Positions 1 to 10,944 of a stretch of DNA of 64,000 nt are shown piece by piece (position 1 is the stretch's first letter; each line of letters opens with the position of its first letter). The DNA comes from Saussurea involucrata (taxonomy: Eukaryota > Streptophyta > Magnoliopsida > Asterales > Asteraceae). Location: NCBI GenBank assembly GCA_033807775.1, contig CM066325.1:18657301-18721300 (forward strand). The letters are read 5' to 3'. Made by a program: the position numbers and the translations under genes. Under the pieces are notes generated by a model. The model was given only the letters and a program-made list of their open reading frames with translations, was not told the DNA's origin and made no database searches.

Positions 1-318
1 TTTTATATATACATATACAAATACATATATTATTATATTCAAGTGTCTTATACATAGAATTATATATATTAATCATGAACTTCGTTTATATAAATGAGTT
101 TTTAAATATAACGATTATATATATTCACCAATATTATATAACTATAATATTAGAGTCATGTGAAATAAAAAAATTTAATAAGTTTGAGTGTAACTAAATA
201 AGATAAATAGTCTAATTAATTTAATGTTTGTTAATAAATACACCAAGAAAAAACAAAATCCAGATAAAATAAAATAAAAATATACATATTATTATATTCA
301 AGTCTCATGTGAATATTA

Positions 319-349
<31 letters not shown>

Positions 350-429
350 TCAAGTATGTAAATAAAAATATACATATATCTATGTAATTTCATTTATATA
401 AAAGAGTTTATAATTATTTTAATTATATA

Positions 430-467
<38 letters not shown>

Positions 468-1551
468 AAAAAATAGAGTCATGTCAAATAAAAGAATTAA
501 AAAAAATATTGGGTGTAACCAACAACAATGAATAGTCTAATTAAAAGATGTTTTGATGATAAATACATCAATAAAAAAAGTAAAAAATTGACACAAAGAA
601 AACTTGGATTGAGATGCTTATAAATTTGATAAAGTACAAAAAACATAAAAAAAGAGATGAGGATCCACATTTAGCGTACTTGAACCGGACAACTTTCTTT
701 CGAACTCCAATATATATTTATTCTCTCAACCTATAAAAACAACAAAAATAAAAAGTAAATCAAAATTCTCACGAAATTGTAAAGCCTCAAAGGATCCATA
801 CTCCAATTCCTTCTTATATATAGATGAACACGTATATATGTCGTAGATGAACAAATTGAGAGTTGTACCGGTTTACCCGATTAAACTCATGTGTATGTAT
901 GCTTCTCTTTGTCAATGGGGGTAATTGGTAAGGAAATAGAGAGAAATGGATTGAGGGATGGAGAGATCGTTTAAAATAAAAACAACCATAAACAAAGTGA
1001 AAAACTTAAAAAGAAAACATGAATTAAAATGAAGAAATCAAGGAATGAATAGAATAAAAAGGTTAGAGGTTATGGATGTATTAATTGGTTGAGAAACTAA
1101 AAAGGCTTTGAGGAAAGTGAAGGGTTTGGAGGTAAAAAGTTAATGAAAGTGGTTGTAGAAATTACCAAAATGACCTAATTGCAATAAAAAATACATTTGC
1201 TCATATAGGGGCATAGAAGTCTTTAACATAATTATTATATAAAAAATTCAAAAAAAGGAGAAAATTTCTAGCTATGAATACTACTCTAAGAGGGTGCCAC
1301 CTCATTCTTGGTGGGTCTTCCTTTTATATAGATATATAGATATAGATTGTTATATCATAATAACATACTCGATTTAAATTTGCAATACATATAAATTTAG
1401 CTTTAGATATACTAAATGCATGTTTTAGCAGATTGTATTTTGGCTGAAACCATATAAACATATTAAACCTATTTTCCCGTTATTTTTTCAATTAAATGAT
1501 TATTAAAATCTATTAACAATATGGGTAAAAAAAACCTACAGCTTATGCTTA
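1..1551. other. A+T-rich intergenic DNA, no gene seen
   Basis: Long TA/AT runs and repeated short phrases such as attatattcaagt (near 30, 290 and 340) dominate. No open reading frame, domain or splice-like structure was recognised on either strand. The region is probably degraded repeat DNA. Confidence 0.6.
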
Positions 1552-2687
1552 GAGCATCTCCAACATATTCTCTAAATTTTTCTAAAATAGGGGTTCAATA
1601 GTCAAAATCCCTAAAAAGAATTACATTTAACTCCAACAGATTCTCTATTTTAGAGATTTTAACGTCCATTATATTATTAAGAGTGAATTGTGGATTTGGT
1701 CCCTGTGGTTTTGTGTCTTCTTTAACTATGGTCTTCATTCTATGTTTATTATAGATATGGTCCTTGTGGTATGCAATATATTGTGTCTAAGGTCTCTCAA
1801 CATTAACACCGTTAATTTTGAAAGGTTAACTAGTTAAAGGCATCACATGATGGGTTTAAACTCTAATTTTGGTCCTTGTGATTTATAAAAATCTTTGAAA
1901 GTGGTCCCTATAATTTATTATTATTTTTACATTTTTTCTTTAAAAATTAATAGAAATATAATTATATATATATATATTATTAAAAAACTATAAGTATATT
2001 ACCTAAATTCATATTTATATATATTAATATATATATATATATTAAAAGTATAAGTTCTTAATAATATTTATATATATATAATTAATATTTTATTTTCTTG
2101 ATCGATCTCATCAATATTTTCTTATTTAAAATATATAAATAATATATATTTATTAAAATTATATAATCAATAAATTTAATGTCTCATGTTTAAATTTAAA
2201 TTTTGACATGAAACATTAAATTTAAACATTATAATAATAAACTACAGGGACCATTTTCAAATATTTCTATAAACCACAAGTACCAAAACTAGAGTTTAAA
2301 CCCATCATGTGCAAGGCACATGATATCTTTAACTTTTCAAACTTAACGGTGTTAGTGTTGATGAACCCTAGCGACAATATATTGCATACCACAGATGCCA
2401 TATCCATAATAAACATAGAATGAGGATCATAGTCAAAGAAAACAAAAAACCACAAGGACCAAATCCACAATTCACTCTATTATTAAAATAATCTAGAAAT
2501 TTATCCTTCCAATACACTTTTTAAAAATATTTTTTATAAGGTAATATTAACTCAACCCTATTGGTGGAAATAAATAAAAAATTAATTTCTCTCTCCATAT
2601 ACCAAGTTTTAGAGAATTCTCTAAACATGAAGCTTTTGTTAGTTTTCTCTATTTTAGAGAACCATATAGAGAAGTTGTTGGAGCAAT
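1552..2687. repeat. MITE (agcatctccaac family), split by a nested element
   Basis: The left end gagcatctccaacat, preceded by TTA, and the right part gttgttggagcaatttt form an imperfect inverted pair. Similar ends occur in the MITE at 27596-27958. The element is interrupted at 1681 by a second fold-back element with its own 9-bp target duplication, so it is the older of the two. The right boundary is approximate. Confidence 0.55.
1681..2477. mobile_element. Fold-back MULE-type MITE, 797 bp, with 9-bp target duplication
   Basis: The ends gagtgaattgtggatttg and its reverse complement are nearly perfect, and the inverted similarity runs inward about 200 bp on each side (ggtcccTgtggt-type phrases). 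Identical 9-bp copies tattattaa flank it at 1672-1680 and 2478-2486. A 9-bp duplication with long inverted ends is the Mutator-superfamily signature. The middle is A+T-rich with no coding capacity. Confidence 0.8.
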
Positions 2688-2699
2688 TTTGAGAACAAA

Positions 2700-3445
2700 A
2701 GTCCAATTTCCTCTATTTTAAAAAAACTCTTATCCATCTGATATACTTTAAACTAAAAATAAATTACATCAAAATAAAATCAACTTTTGTTTTCTAATAC
2801 CATAAATTTAGAACTTGTCATGAATTCCCTCTTCCTTCTAATATGTGTCTATGCACATGCAAGCCTTATCCTATCTTCCATAACAAATTTAATCCAATCA
2901 TTGTAAACATAATACAAGTATTAAATTTTACTCCTAATACATTATTGGCCCAATAAAATACAAAATGACATGCAACAAGCAAGGGTATGACTTTATGGAT
3001 ACATTTATCAAATCTGCTTTAAAATTATATGTTATCATGATTTAACTATTGACTATTGTACATTCTTGAAGATAATTGAAAGCTAAAGTCATCTGGTTAT
3101 TAACTATTGACTATTGTACATTCTTACCTGGGAAGTAGGTGATAGTGTTGAATTTTACCGATAAGCACTTACCCGGGTAAGTGATTAAGTAAACGGCCCC
3201 TAAGTTTCACGGTCCATGGCCAATTGATTCCATCACCTACCGTTTCTAAAGTAACCGTGGATGATTATTCTGTTTCCGTTAACTATCTTGCGACTTTTTG
3301 GGCTTTTAAAGATCGTGGCATGGCACCACCAAAGTGGTTATTTTGGGGTTTCTTTAATTACTTTTTGGCTACAAATATTATACTTTGTTGTAAGTTATAT
3401 ACATATCGATAACATTTTGAATAATAACTAATACATACATATATA
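2700..3445. other. Intergenic DNA with a Tourist-like MITE remnant
   Basis: No gene is seen. Around 3130-3200 there is a fragment with acttacccgggtaagtg and the end gtaaacggcccc followed by taa, which matches the end of the Tourist-like MITEs at 6428-6630 and 60216-60388. A short direct repeat (ttaactattgactattgtacattctt) occurs twice between 3040 and 3125. Confidence 0.45.
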
Positions 3446-3838
3446 GGGTTGGGTTCCAGTGAGAAGTTAAGGTTAGTATGAGAAGTGGTTATCAATTGTT
3501 GGATGAGAAATGGATGCACGTTAGAATGATATGCACCGAGATAAGATGCATCAAATCAATTCTCTTCTAAGCCGCAATTCATGGGAGGACATTTTATTAA
3601 AAGTGATCAACATGAGGCTAAGAATCGTGTGAGAAGTTGAGGTTAACGTGAGAAGCGTGAGAAATGAATCTGAACTGTTGATCACTTTTAATCAAATTCC
3701 CTCCCATGAATTGCGGCTTAGAAGGGAATTGATCCGGTGCATCTTGATGCATCTCATTCTAATGTGCATCCATTTCTCATCCAACGGTTGATAACTATTC
3801 TCAGGTTAACCTCAACTTCTCATCGAAACCCAACTCTC
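3446..3838. repeat. Fold-back MITE (ggttgggttccagtgagaag family)
   Basis: The left end ggttgggttccagtgagaag and the right end cttctcatcgaaacccaac are inverted copies. Internal blocks (gatcaatt, ccgcaattcatgggagg, aaaagtgatcaac) also occur in both orientations. Related copies or fragments lie at 3997-4195, 5545-5770, 37501-37600 and 62430-62530. Confidence 0.65.
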
Positions 3839-3840
3839 TC

Positions 3841-3841
<1 letters not shown>

Positions 3842-3891
<50 letters not shown>
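3842..3891. repeat. (TG)n microsatellite
   Basis: About 25 uninterrupted TG repeats sit just outside the fold-back MITE. Confidence 0.95.
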
Positions 3892-3894
<3 letters not shown>

Positions 3895-3996
3895 GGTTGT
3901 AAATAATGTGAGGCTAGACGTGGTGAAACAACCTTTTTCAAGTAGCAACTTATGTCAACAAATATGTATATCTTATATATATACCCACACATACAA

Positions 3997-4195
3997 CGGG
4001 TTGGGTTCCGGTGAGAAGGGAAGTTACGATGAGAAGCGTAGGAAGGCATATGGACCTGTGGATTAATCCTAATTGAAGATCCAACACTAATGAGATGCAC
4101 CAGATCAATTCCCGTAACAAGCGCAATTCATGGGTGGATGTGAGATTAAAAGCGATCAAGGGTCCAGATCGGTTCTAACACTTCTCATCCTAACT
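3997..4195. repeat. Fold-back MITE copy, same family as 3446-3838
   Basis: It begins cgggttgggttccggtgaga and ends cacttctcatcctaact, with the internal phrases gatcaattcc and gcaattcatgggtgg. It is shorter and more diverged than the neighbouring copy. Confidence 0.5.
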
Positions 4196-5044
4196 TTTTT
4201 TCTTACTTGATCCTTGGTCCACACACAACAAACATATGTTTTTTATTATTATTATTGTATATGCCATATAGAAGTATGTTACATACTAAAAACTAATAAG
4301 TAAAATACCAAAAGGAAAATTAAAGATCAAATAACATCTTACAAAAAATGTCCATTGGACCATTGTGTGCCGTAAGTGTAACGTGGCAGCAGAGACAAGC
4401 CTTGCCACACCATTCATGATGACGGCGACAATGAGCCTTTTAAAATGCCGAATTATATGTACATACACTTGTCGCCTCAAGCCAAACCTTGAAAAGCAAT
4501 GTGGCTTCGTCGTGATTTCTAAGACTTAGATGCTTGATCTCACCCTATCACGCTCACAACATTTAGAATCGTAATATAATTTAGGAGTCATTTACCGATA
4601 CAAATCAAGTAAACACTAACCAGGTAAGAGTGCAGTTCGGGCCGACACTAATCATGATTGAGTAAGAGTCACCCCCTTAGCTTACTGGGTCAACATCTTC
4701 ACAGACATCATGAAACCGGGGTTTGATAAACAATGATGCCTCTGACCGGATAAACGTAAACAAATAGTAAACAATCCCTTGATCTCCAAAAAGAAAGGAA
4801 CAAGAAGTCTCAACTAAGGCCGAAACTTTACAGCATTAAGATTTAAGAATAGACCACAAAGATCGAACCTCTGTTAAACAAAAAACCCACAAGGCCACAA
4901 ATATGAACGAATCAAGGCCCAATCTGAAGCAAATATGAGAGATTCATCTAATCAAAGATGAAAAACAAAAAGACTAATAAAGATTCTATAAGCCCATATG
5001 TAGGCATGTTCAAGAAAGCCCACTTTTATGAAGGAGCCTGAAAC
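4196..5044. other. Intergenic DNA, no gene seen
   Basis: Neither strand shows a recognisable domain. Short tracts resembling the aagtaaacactaaccaggtaag Tourist-like repeat occur near 4600-4640. The remainder is unique-looking A+T-rich sequence. Confidence 0.5.
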
Positions 5045-5047
5045 TAA

Positions 5048-5314
5048 GGGGCTGTTTGTTTTCCTCTTAATAGTTCCATTAAGAGGCAACATCTGAATCG
5101 TTAAGAGGTTAATCTTGTTTGCCAGAAAAAAAATCTGCCTCTTAATGGTTCTAAAACCCTCTGAATGATTTTGTATCTTGGGTCTCCCTTAACCATGCAG
5201 CGCCCTAATTTCATTATGAACAATTACCAAAAAACCATATTTCATTTTACACTATATCATAATAGGCCCTTAATCATTCAGCACCAAACCATTCAGCAAC
5301 TATCAAACAACCCC
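5048..5314. mobile_element. Tourist-like (PIF/Harbinger-type) MITE, 267 bp
   Basis: The ends ggggctgtttgttt and aaacaacccc are inverted copies, and TAA occurs on both sides (5045-5047 and 5315-5317). A 3-bp TAA/TTA duplication with GGG...TGTTTG ends is the Tourist signature. No coding capacity. Confidence 0.8.
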
Positions 5315-5544
5315 TAAGACACTGATAAAAGAATTGCTTTTCAGCAGGATGTTAGGTGCAAATTTGGTGGCTGTGTTTTTTGTAATTGCTATGTTAATTG
5401 ACAGCCAACAACCTTTTTTTAAACCACAGTTGGTGTATCGGCATTTCACAAAATTACTGTACTTCTTATATGAAAATATACCAATTTCCTATTGTATATA
5501 AAGGTGCTCCGTGAAAATCAATAGCAATTAGCAACTATATTTAC

Positions 5545-5770
5545 ATAATTCAATCAACGTCATTGGATCATGTGAGAAGTGTCATTTTTGGTGAGAAATG
5601 TGAGAAGTACTTTTAAACCGTTGATCACTTTTAATCAAATACCCTCTCATGAATTGCGGCTTAAAAGGGAATTGATCCGGTGCATCTCATCCTAATATTC
5701 GTGCATTTTCATCCAACAGTTGATAACCACTTCTCACCATATTTGACACTTCTCACTGAACCCAACCCTT
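5545..5770. repeat. Fold-back MITE copy
   Basis: Shares gttgatcacttttaatcaaat, catgaattgcggctta and gggaattgatccggtgcat with 3446-3838, with cttctcac/gtgagaag ends. Boundaries are approximate. Confidence 0.55.
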
Positions 5771-6005
5771 CAGTCAACAAAGGATCATTCCTCTCAAATC
5801 TTTTATATCTTCTAACAATTCTAAGGGAAGAACCGTCATTATAGGCGATAAATGTTAAGAAAAAGGTCATGGATGAAATCTGCAAGTTTGAACAAGAGTT
5901 GAGGACAGTGGGAATGTACTTTTAACTAACAGCTAACTTATCAGTCAATTTGCCAAACATTGATAAGTCGAGCAACTAGATCTTCAATTATGAGGCCGCT
6001 AAGTA

Positions 6006-6418
6006 CAGGGACCGACCTGTAGGTGGCACAGGGTGGCACGTGCCACTGTATTAGTTCTCCGGCGAAGGGTAAAAAATTTCGTTTTCGTGAAGGTGCCACC
6101 GTATCGATTTAGGAGATGCTACCGTATTCATTTGGAAACTACAAGGGGTGCACCTAAACTGAAAAAAGGCCCAAATCTTATACCCATTCAACCAAAAAAA
6201 CCCGAAAAAAATCTATTGAAATCAACAAAAAATGCCGAAAAAATCTCTCGAAATCGATAAAAATAACTTAAAAATCCCCCGAAATCAAGCAAAAAACGTT
6301 AAATCTCTTGAAATGCCGGAATTTGGCTAAAAACACATCGGACGATATTAAACGTTGATAAAAAGATGAAAGACACTTCGATAAAAACCGTATGAAAAAA
6401 TTTCTAGGTCCGTCCCGG
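6006..6418. mobile_element. hAT-like non-autonomous element, 413 bp
   Basis: The ends cagggaccgacctgtagg and ctaggtccgtcccgg are inverted copies. An identical 8-bp duplication gctaagta flanks them (5998-6005 and 6419-6426), as expected of hAT elements. The interior holds degenerate repeats of the type aaaaatctctcgaaatcgat, which also occur at 53030-53220 inside another hAT-like element. Confidence 0.8.
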
Positions 6419-6427
6419 GCTAAGTAA

Positions 6428-6630
6428 GGGGTGCTTTACCAAACGCTTACCCGATCATTTAACTTACCGCGTACCATGACAAGGACCGACAATCTTACCC
6501 AGTAAGTGAGAGTGGTGAATCTAGAAACATTTACCATTAATCTTACTATGCCATTTTGATGGCCAATAATCTTACCCGGTAAAGTAAATCAGGTAAATGT
6601 TTACCTAGTAAGCATTTGATAAAAGGTCCC
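6428..6630. mobile_element. Tourist-like MITE, 203 bp
   Basis: The ends ggggtgctttaccaaacg and gcatttgataaaaggtccc are imperfect inverted copies. TAA lies at 6425-6427 and 6631-6633. The left TAA falls inside the target duplication of the preceding hAT-like element, so the two insertions abut. Confidence 0.7.
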
Positions 6631-6932
6631 TAAATGAATTATTCCTAGTTATATTATATAAATAAACCCCACAAAATAAAATAAAATAAAATAAAATAAA
6701 ATTACCAAACAAAGTTGGCCCATAACATAAATTATTCAAAGGTCTCCCTACTCATAACCTTTACCTTGTTCACCTTCATTTGCAGTCTATCTTTCTTTTA
6801 CTTCCTGCATGGTCATAAAAAATTAAGCAATTCTAAATTATATAATGATTTCTAAATCAAACTCTCACAAAGATCATTGGCAACCCTTTTAGGAAGTTGA
6901 ACAGCCACTCTTTCTTTTATCACTATCCTCAT

Positions 6933-6948
6933 GTATATATATATATAT
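6933..6948 (+). promoter_or_regulatory. Candidate TATA region of the glucanase gene
   Basis: The run gtatatatatatatat lies about 58-73 bases upstream of the glucanase ATG at 7006, a usual plant TATA-to-start-codon distance. TA-rich sequence is common here, so this rests on position only. Confidence 0.4.
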
Positions 6949-7005
6949 CATCTTCACATATCAATCTCCATCACAACACTCCTAATTAAGTGATCATACT
7001 TGCAT

Positions 7006-8511
7006 ATGGAGAGCCACAAAGCCACCAAAATGCCTCTTGTTTTCCTCTCTTTCTTCTGTCTCATTGCAATCTCAAGTACCCTTCTTCCATAAATCTCTTT
7101 ATTTTCTAGTAATCTTGATATGTTACTTCATCTGTCCTAAAACAAGCGTTCACATTTCTATTTTAATTTCTCCCAAAATAAGTTTCTATTTTTAAAAGCA
7201 AGTGCCTACTTTCCAATTCCACCCTTAATTATATGAGATTGAGAAATTCATTACTCTCTTAAATATTAAGGGTAAAATTGTCAAAACTAATGTTTATTTT
7301 CCTATTCGATGAAGAAATTTATTACTCGTTAAGGGTAAAATTGTCATTTAGTTAACTGAAAATGTAATAACTACATATTTCTAAAGTGACGTTTATTTTG
7401 GGATGGAGAGAGTATTTGAATTGAATGGTTTTCGCCATAACTGAAAATTTCTTACGTTTATTGTTTGATTTCAGGGGCGGCTCCTTTAAGCAGGATCGGG
7501 ATAAACTACGGACGGCTAGGAAACAACCTTCCATCTCCATCTCGATCAATCGAGCTCCTCCAAAACATGAACGCAGGCCGAGTAAAACTCTACGACGCTG
7601 ACCACGAAATACTCCACCTCCTATCTGGCAAAAACATCGATGTAGCAATCACAGTCGCGAATGATGAAATCTCCGGCATTGCAGCAAATCAACACCTAGC
7701 AGACCAATGGGTATACGAACATGTCCTAGCTCACTACCCGAACACCAGAATTCGATTTGTGCTCGTTGGCAACGAAGTCCTGAGCTCCACCGCCACCGCT
7801 CAAGATCTGCAAATAGCGCGTGATCTAGTACCTGCCATAAGACGGATCAAGAACACAATCAAAGCTCAAGGCATTCGCAACATTAAAGTTGGAACTCCAC
7901 TTGCTATGGACATGATGGAAACGACGTTTCCGCCCTCAAACGGAAGCTTTAAGCCAGAGATACGCGAATTTATGGTACCCTTATTGAAATATGTTAATGG
8001 GACTCGATCTTTTTTCTTCCTAGATGTTTACCCTTACTTTGCATGGTCCGAAAGTAAGGCTGACAACCAAACTGGAATAAGCCTTGATTTCGCTTTACTT
8101 AGAAACGGAAATGAGACCTACACTGATCCAGCCACTGGGATGGTTTACACGGACCTCCTTGACCAGATGCTTGACTCAGTGGTCTACGCGATGGCTAAAC
8201 TCGGATACGATGATGTGTTGTTGGCTATTGGAGAAACAGGTTGGCCACATGAAGGTGATTCAGATGAGGATGGTGCAAGTAGAGAAAATGCAGCTGAGTA
8301 TAACAGCAATTTGATCAGAAAAATGACAGCTGTTCCGGCTGCCGGAACTCCGGCGAGACCAGGGATGGTCATTCCGACTTTCATATTTTCGATGTATGAT
8401 GAGAACCAGAAATATGGACCAGCTTCAGAAAGACACTGGGGATTGTTGAATCCTGATGGGAGCCCTGTTTATCAGGTGAACATGACTGAGAAGGGAATAC
8501 CATCTGATTGA
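7006..8511 (+). CDS. Secreted glucan endo-1,3-beta-glucosidase (GH17), two exons
   Basis: Exons are 7006-7075 and 7475-8511, joined in phase 1 (donor A|GTACCC, acceptor TTTCAG|GG). The product is 368 aa. Exon 1 plus the first codons of exon 2 encode a signal peptide with the hydrophobic core LVFLSFFCLIAIS; an intron right after the signal peptide is typical of this family. Mature GH17 starts at IGINYG (about residues 31-36). The proton-donor motif VGNEV has Glu at about 124, and the nucleophile motif GETGWP has Glu at about 277. Both are intact, so it should hydrolyse 1,3-beta-glucans (callose, fungal wall glucan) in the apoplast. It stops soon after the barrel (VYQVNMTEKGIPSD), with no X8/CBM43 domain and no hydrophobic GPI-anchor tail. 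Sequons NGT, NET, NQT and NMT are present. Which subfamily member it is cannot be told. Confidence 0.93.
7126..7412. mobile_element. Stowaway-like MITE in the glucanase intron, 287 bp
   Basis: The ends cttcatctgtcctaaaaca and ttttgggatggagagag are imperfect inverted copies of the plant Stowaway consensus, flanked by TA on both sides (7124-7125 and 7413-7414). It makes up most of the 399-bp intron of the GH17 gene. Confidence 0.8.
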
Positions 8512-8844
8512 TTATCTACTACAGGCATATGAGATTAAGACCTCATTAGGTGTCTTAAATAATTCATTAAAAAGAATGAAGTAGTATGTTTTGGGATTTA
8601 ATTTAACACTTTTTTAACTTTAATAGTTTGTTAAACATATTTTATGATTATTGGAAGTCATTTATAGAAATGTTGTTGGTTTCTGTTTCACCATATATTA
8701 GTCTTTATTCCTTCTATCTGTGTTTATTCACACTTTTACTCGCTTCCCTTTTGGAGAAAATGTCAGATCTACATACATCTCACCCTCTAGAGTCTAAACC
8801 CTACTTTGGGTGGGATTTACTGGTTTGTTGGTTTCTTATAAGGC
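8512..8844. other. 3' flank of the glucanase gene
   Basis: A+T-rich, with possible poly(A) signals (aataattcattaaaa near 8560). No further gene is seen. Confidence 0.5.
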
Positions 8845-9190
8845 CGTGCGTACCACCTCGGGTACCACGGCGGGTTCACCATCGGTTTGGCATCGGGTAG
8901 GGCGGGTTGACGGTACGGGGGGGTCGCGGGTTCACATCGGGTTGGGGGTTGCGGGTAAGAGTGGGTTCGGGAACCCGGCTTAACCCGCCGTAAATTTATT
9001 TATTTATTTATTTATTTATTTTAGGGTAAGGAGGGTAGGAAAGTATTAAGCTGATGTGGCATCAGGGTTCAGTGGGTTCGATAGGAAGCGGTACTCCACT
9101 TTAGGGTAAGGAGGGTAGGAAAGAGAAAAGCTGATGTGACGCTGAGGTGGCATCAGGGTTCAGTGGGTTCGATAGGAAGCGGTACTCATG
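8845..9190. repeat. hAT-like element of the GTACC-ended family
   Basis: The ends cgtgcgtaccacctcgggt and gcggtactcatg match those at 26420-27009, 28183-28444 and 47499-48250. Internally the block ttagggtaaggagggtagg...gttcagtgggttcgatagg is tandemly duplicated (9023-9100 and 9101-9180), and a (TTTA)n run lies at 8996-9022. No clean target duplication was found. Confidence 0.6.
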
Positions 9191-10217
9191 GTCTAAAGGT
9201 TAACAGAATGGCAAGGGTTGCTTAAGAAGTACTATTTTGGAGGGCAAAACCAAAACTCAAGACTCATTTCATCTTTCATTTCGCATAACCTATTATCAAG
9301 GCGTCTATTAGCATGTTAAATCTTGGTTTTTAAACCGTGTCCCCAAAATATTGGGACCCAATTTTACTAGCGCTTGGGGCCTGGATTTATATAGGCCAAC
9401 ATGTGAACCCACCTCAATAAAGAACTATCTAATTTTCTGTTAGAATCAAAAGCGGCTATTTTTAATTTCAGAATTTGACAATCAAAAGCAAAAACTACTC
9501 TTTGATCTTAAATTTTATACTTTATTTTGCTTATTACTCACTTCAGATGATCTATTGTTCTGCTACAAGTGTAAAAGGGCTTCCAAAGCCCCTGCTTATT
9601 ACAATTCCTGAGAATGCATGATGATTGGAGTAATTATAACAACAATACGAGCATGAATCCGGTGAAATGAAGCAACAAATCTAACATAATCTATGATTCT
9701 GAAACTAAATCGACAATTTAACTATAACACCGCCTCGAAACCAATTTAAATCTAAATTTCAAATTTCAGACGTAGAACAGAAGATTTATACATGTAGAAA
9801 TAGATTAATAGCGAATCAAAATGTCAACATTGCTAATTGCTGCTAAGTAATATTTGATATTGATAACAAATTGGGAGAGAAACGAAGCGAATAATCAAAC
9901 TTAAACCCTAATTCTCAACTAAATCGGCAATTTAATCAAAATACCGCCTCAAAGCCGAATTACATCCAAGCTTCAAAGTTCATACGCTAGAATAGAATGA
10001 AGAATTTATATACAAATAGATCAATAGTTTATCAAAAATGTTAAAAGTAACATTGATCTCGACAAGTGAAAATGCTATAATTAATGAATAATCAGTAAAA
10101 TCAAATCTGAGAGAAGAGAATACGTTACCTGCAAATTTCCCTCACATTTACCGATCGATAAGTCGAGTGGTATTCACCAAGTCCGAATTATAAGGAAGTG
10201 TTGGGGATTTTTTTTTA
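9191..10217. other. Intergenic DNA with a diverged tandem duplication
   Basis: Segments near 9705-9850 and 9918-10070 share phrases in the same order (actaaatcggcaattta, accgcctcaaagccgaatt, agaatgaagaatttata), so they are an old tandem duplication of about 200 bp. No coding capacity was recognised. Confidence 0.45.
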
Positions 10218-10638
10218 GAGTGATTCATTGAAATGCTTCAAGTTGGACTCTTTCACTTATAAAAAAAAAAGTCTCAATTCTCCTCCATTTAACCAAAATA
10301 CCCAAAAAGTTTCGTGATGATACCCTGCGATCGAAGACTACTTAAAAAAGTTGGATTCCCACACCAATTCATATCAATTTCCTGAAAAAATCCCCTCGAT
10401 CGCTGCCCATTCAATACTCGATCGCGGACAAAGCATTCTCCATCGCGGACAAAGCATTCTCGATCGCGGACACACATTGGGGAGAATTGGGTTAAATCAA
10501 GGGGGAATCCAAGTTTTTTTAGAAGTCCTCGATCGCGGGGTATCATCACGGATTTTTGGGGTATTTTGGTTAAATGAGGAAGAGTTTGGGCATTTTGGTA
10601 AGTCAAAGTCAAACTTGGGTCATTTCTAGTAATTTCTC
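10218..10638. repeat. Fold-back MITE with gatcgcgg motifs
   Basis: The left part (attcattgaaatgcttcaagttgg ... aaccaaaatacccaaaaag) is the inverse of the right part (tttttggggtattttggtt ... cttgggtcatttctagtaat). The interior carries a short tandem repeat cgatcgcggacaaagcattct. Same family as 61285-61715, and similar in ends and motif to the MULE-1 and MULE-2 inverted repeats. Confidence 0.65.
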
Positions 10639-10803
10639 TTTTTTATTACGAAAGCACAAAGGTCCAAATGGTAAAAATGTGTGGGAACGACCCGACAATC
10701 GAAATACAAAACGATCACAAACGATATTAAATCCACTCTCGACAATAATATCAATTATCAAGTCACGACAGAGGGGTATACATCAAAACTTTTCTTGTCT
10801 TTT

Positions 10804-10927
10804 TTTTAAGTATACGGTAAATGAAATAAATAAACTTACACACATTCCTCACCTTTGGTGAGGATTGAACCCATGATCTTCTGTAATGTTAAGGGCTCCG
10901 ATACCACTAGGTTAAAGGCCACTTGGT
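10804..10927 (-). mobile_element. tRNA-derived SINE, 124 bp
   Basis: Read on the minus strand it has a tRNA-like head with an A-box-like ctagtggtatcgg and a B-box ggttcaatcc, then gtgaggaatgtgtgtaag and an A-rich tail. A 17-bp direct repeat aacttttcttgtctttt flanks it (10787-10803 and 10928-10944), as expected of target-primed insertion. A second family member lies at 59065-59184. Confidence 0.8.
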
Positions 10928-10944
10928 AACTTTTCTTGTCTTTT

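Noticed and set aside
3737..4100. Frames with long Cys-Val or Thr-His runs on both strands
   Set aside because: They are translations of the (TG)n microsatellite inside MITE DNA, not genes.
8845..9190. CpG-rich promoter island
   Set aside because: The GC-rich part is the body of a hAT-like repeat found at several other places in the window.
10351..10861. Short proteins at 10351-10629 and 10574-10861
   Set aside because: They fall inside the fold-back MITE and its flank, with repeat-derived codons.
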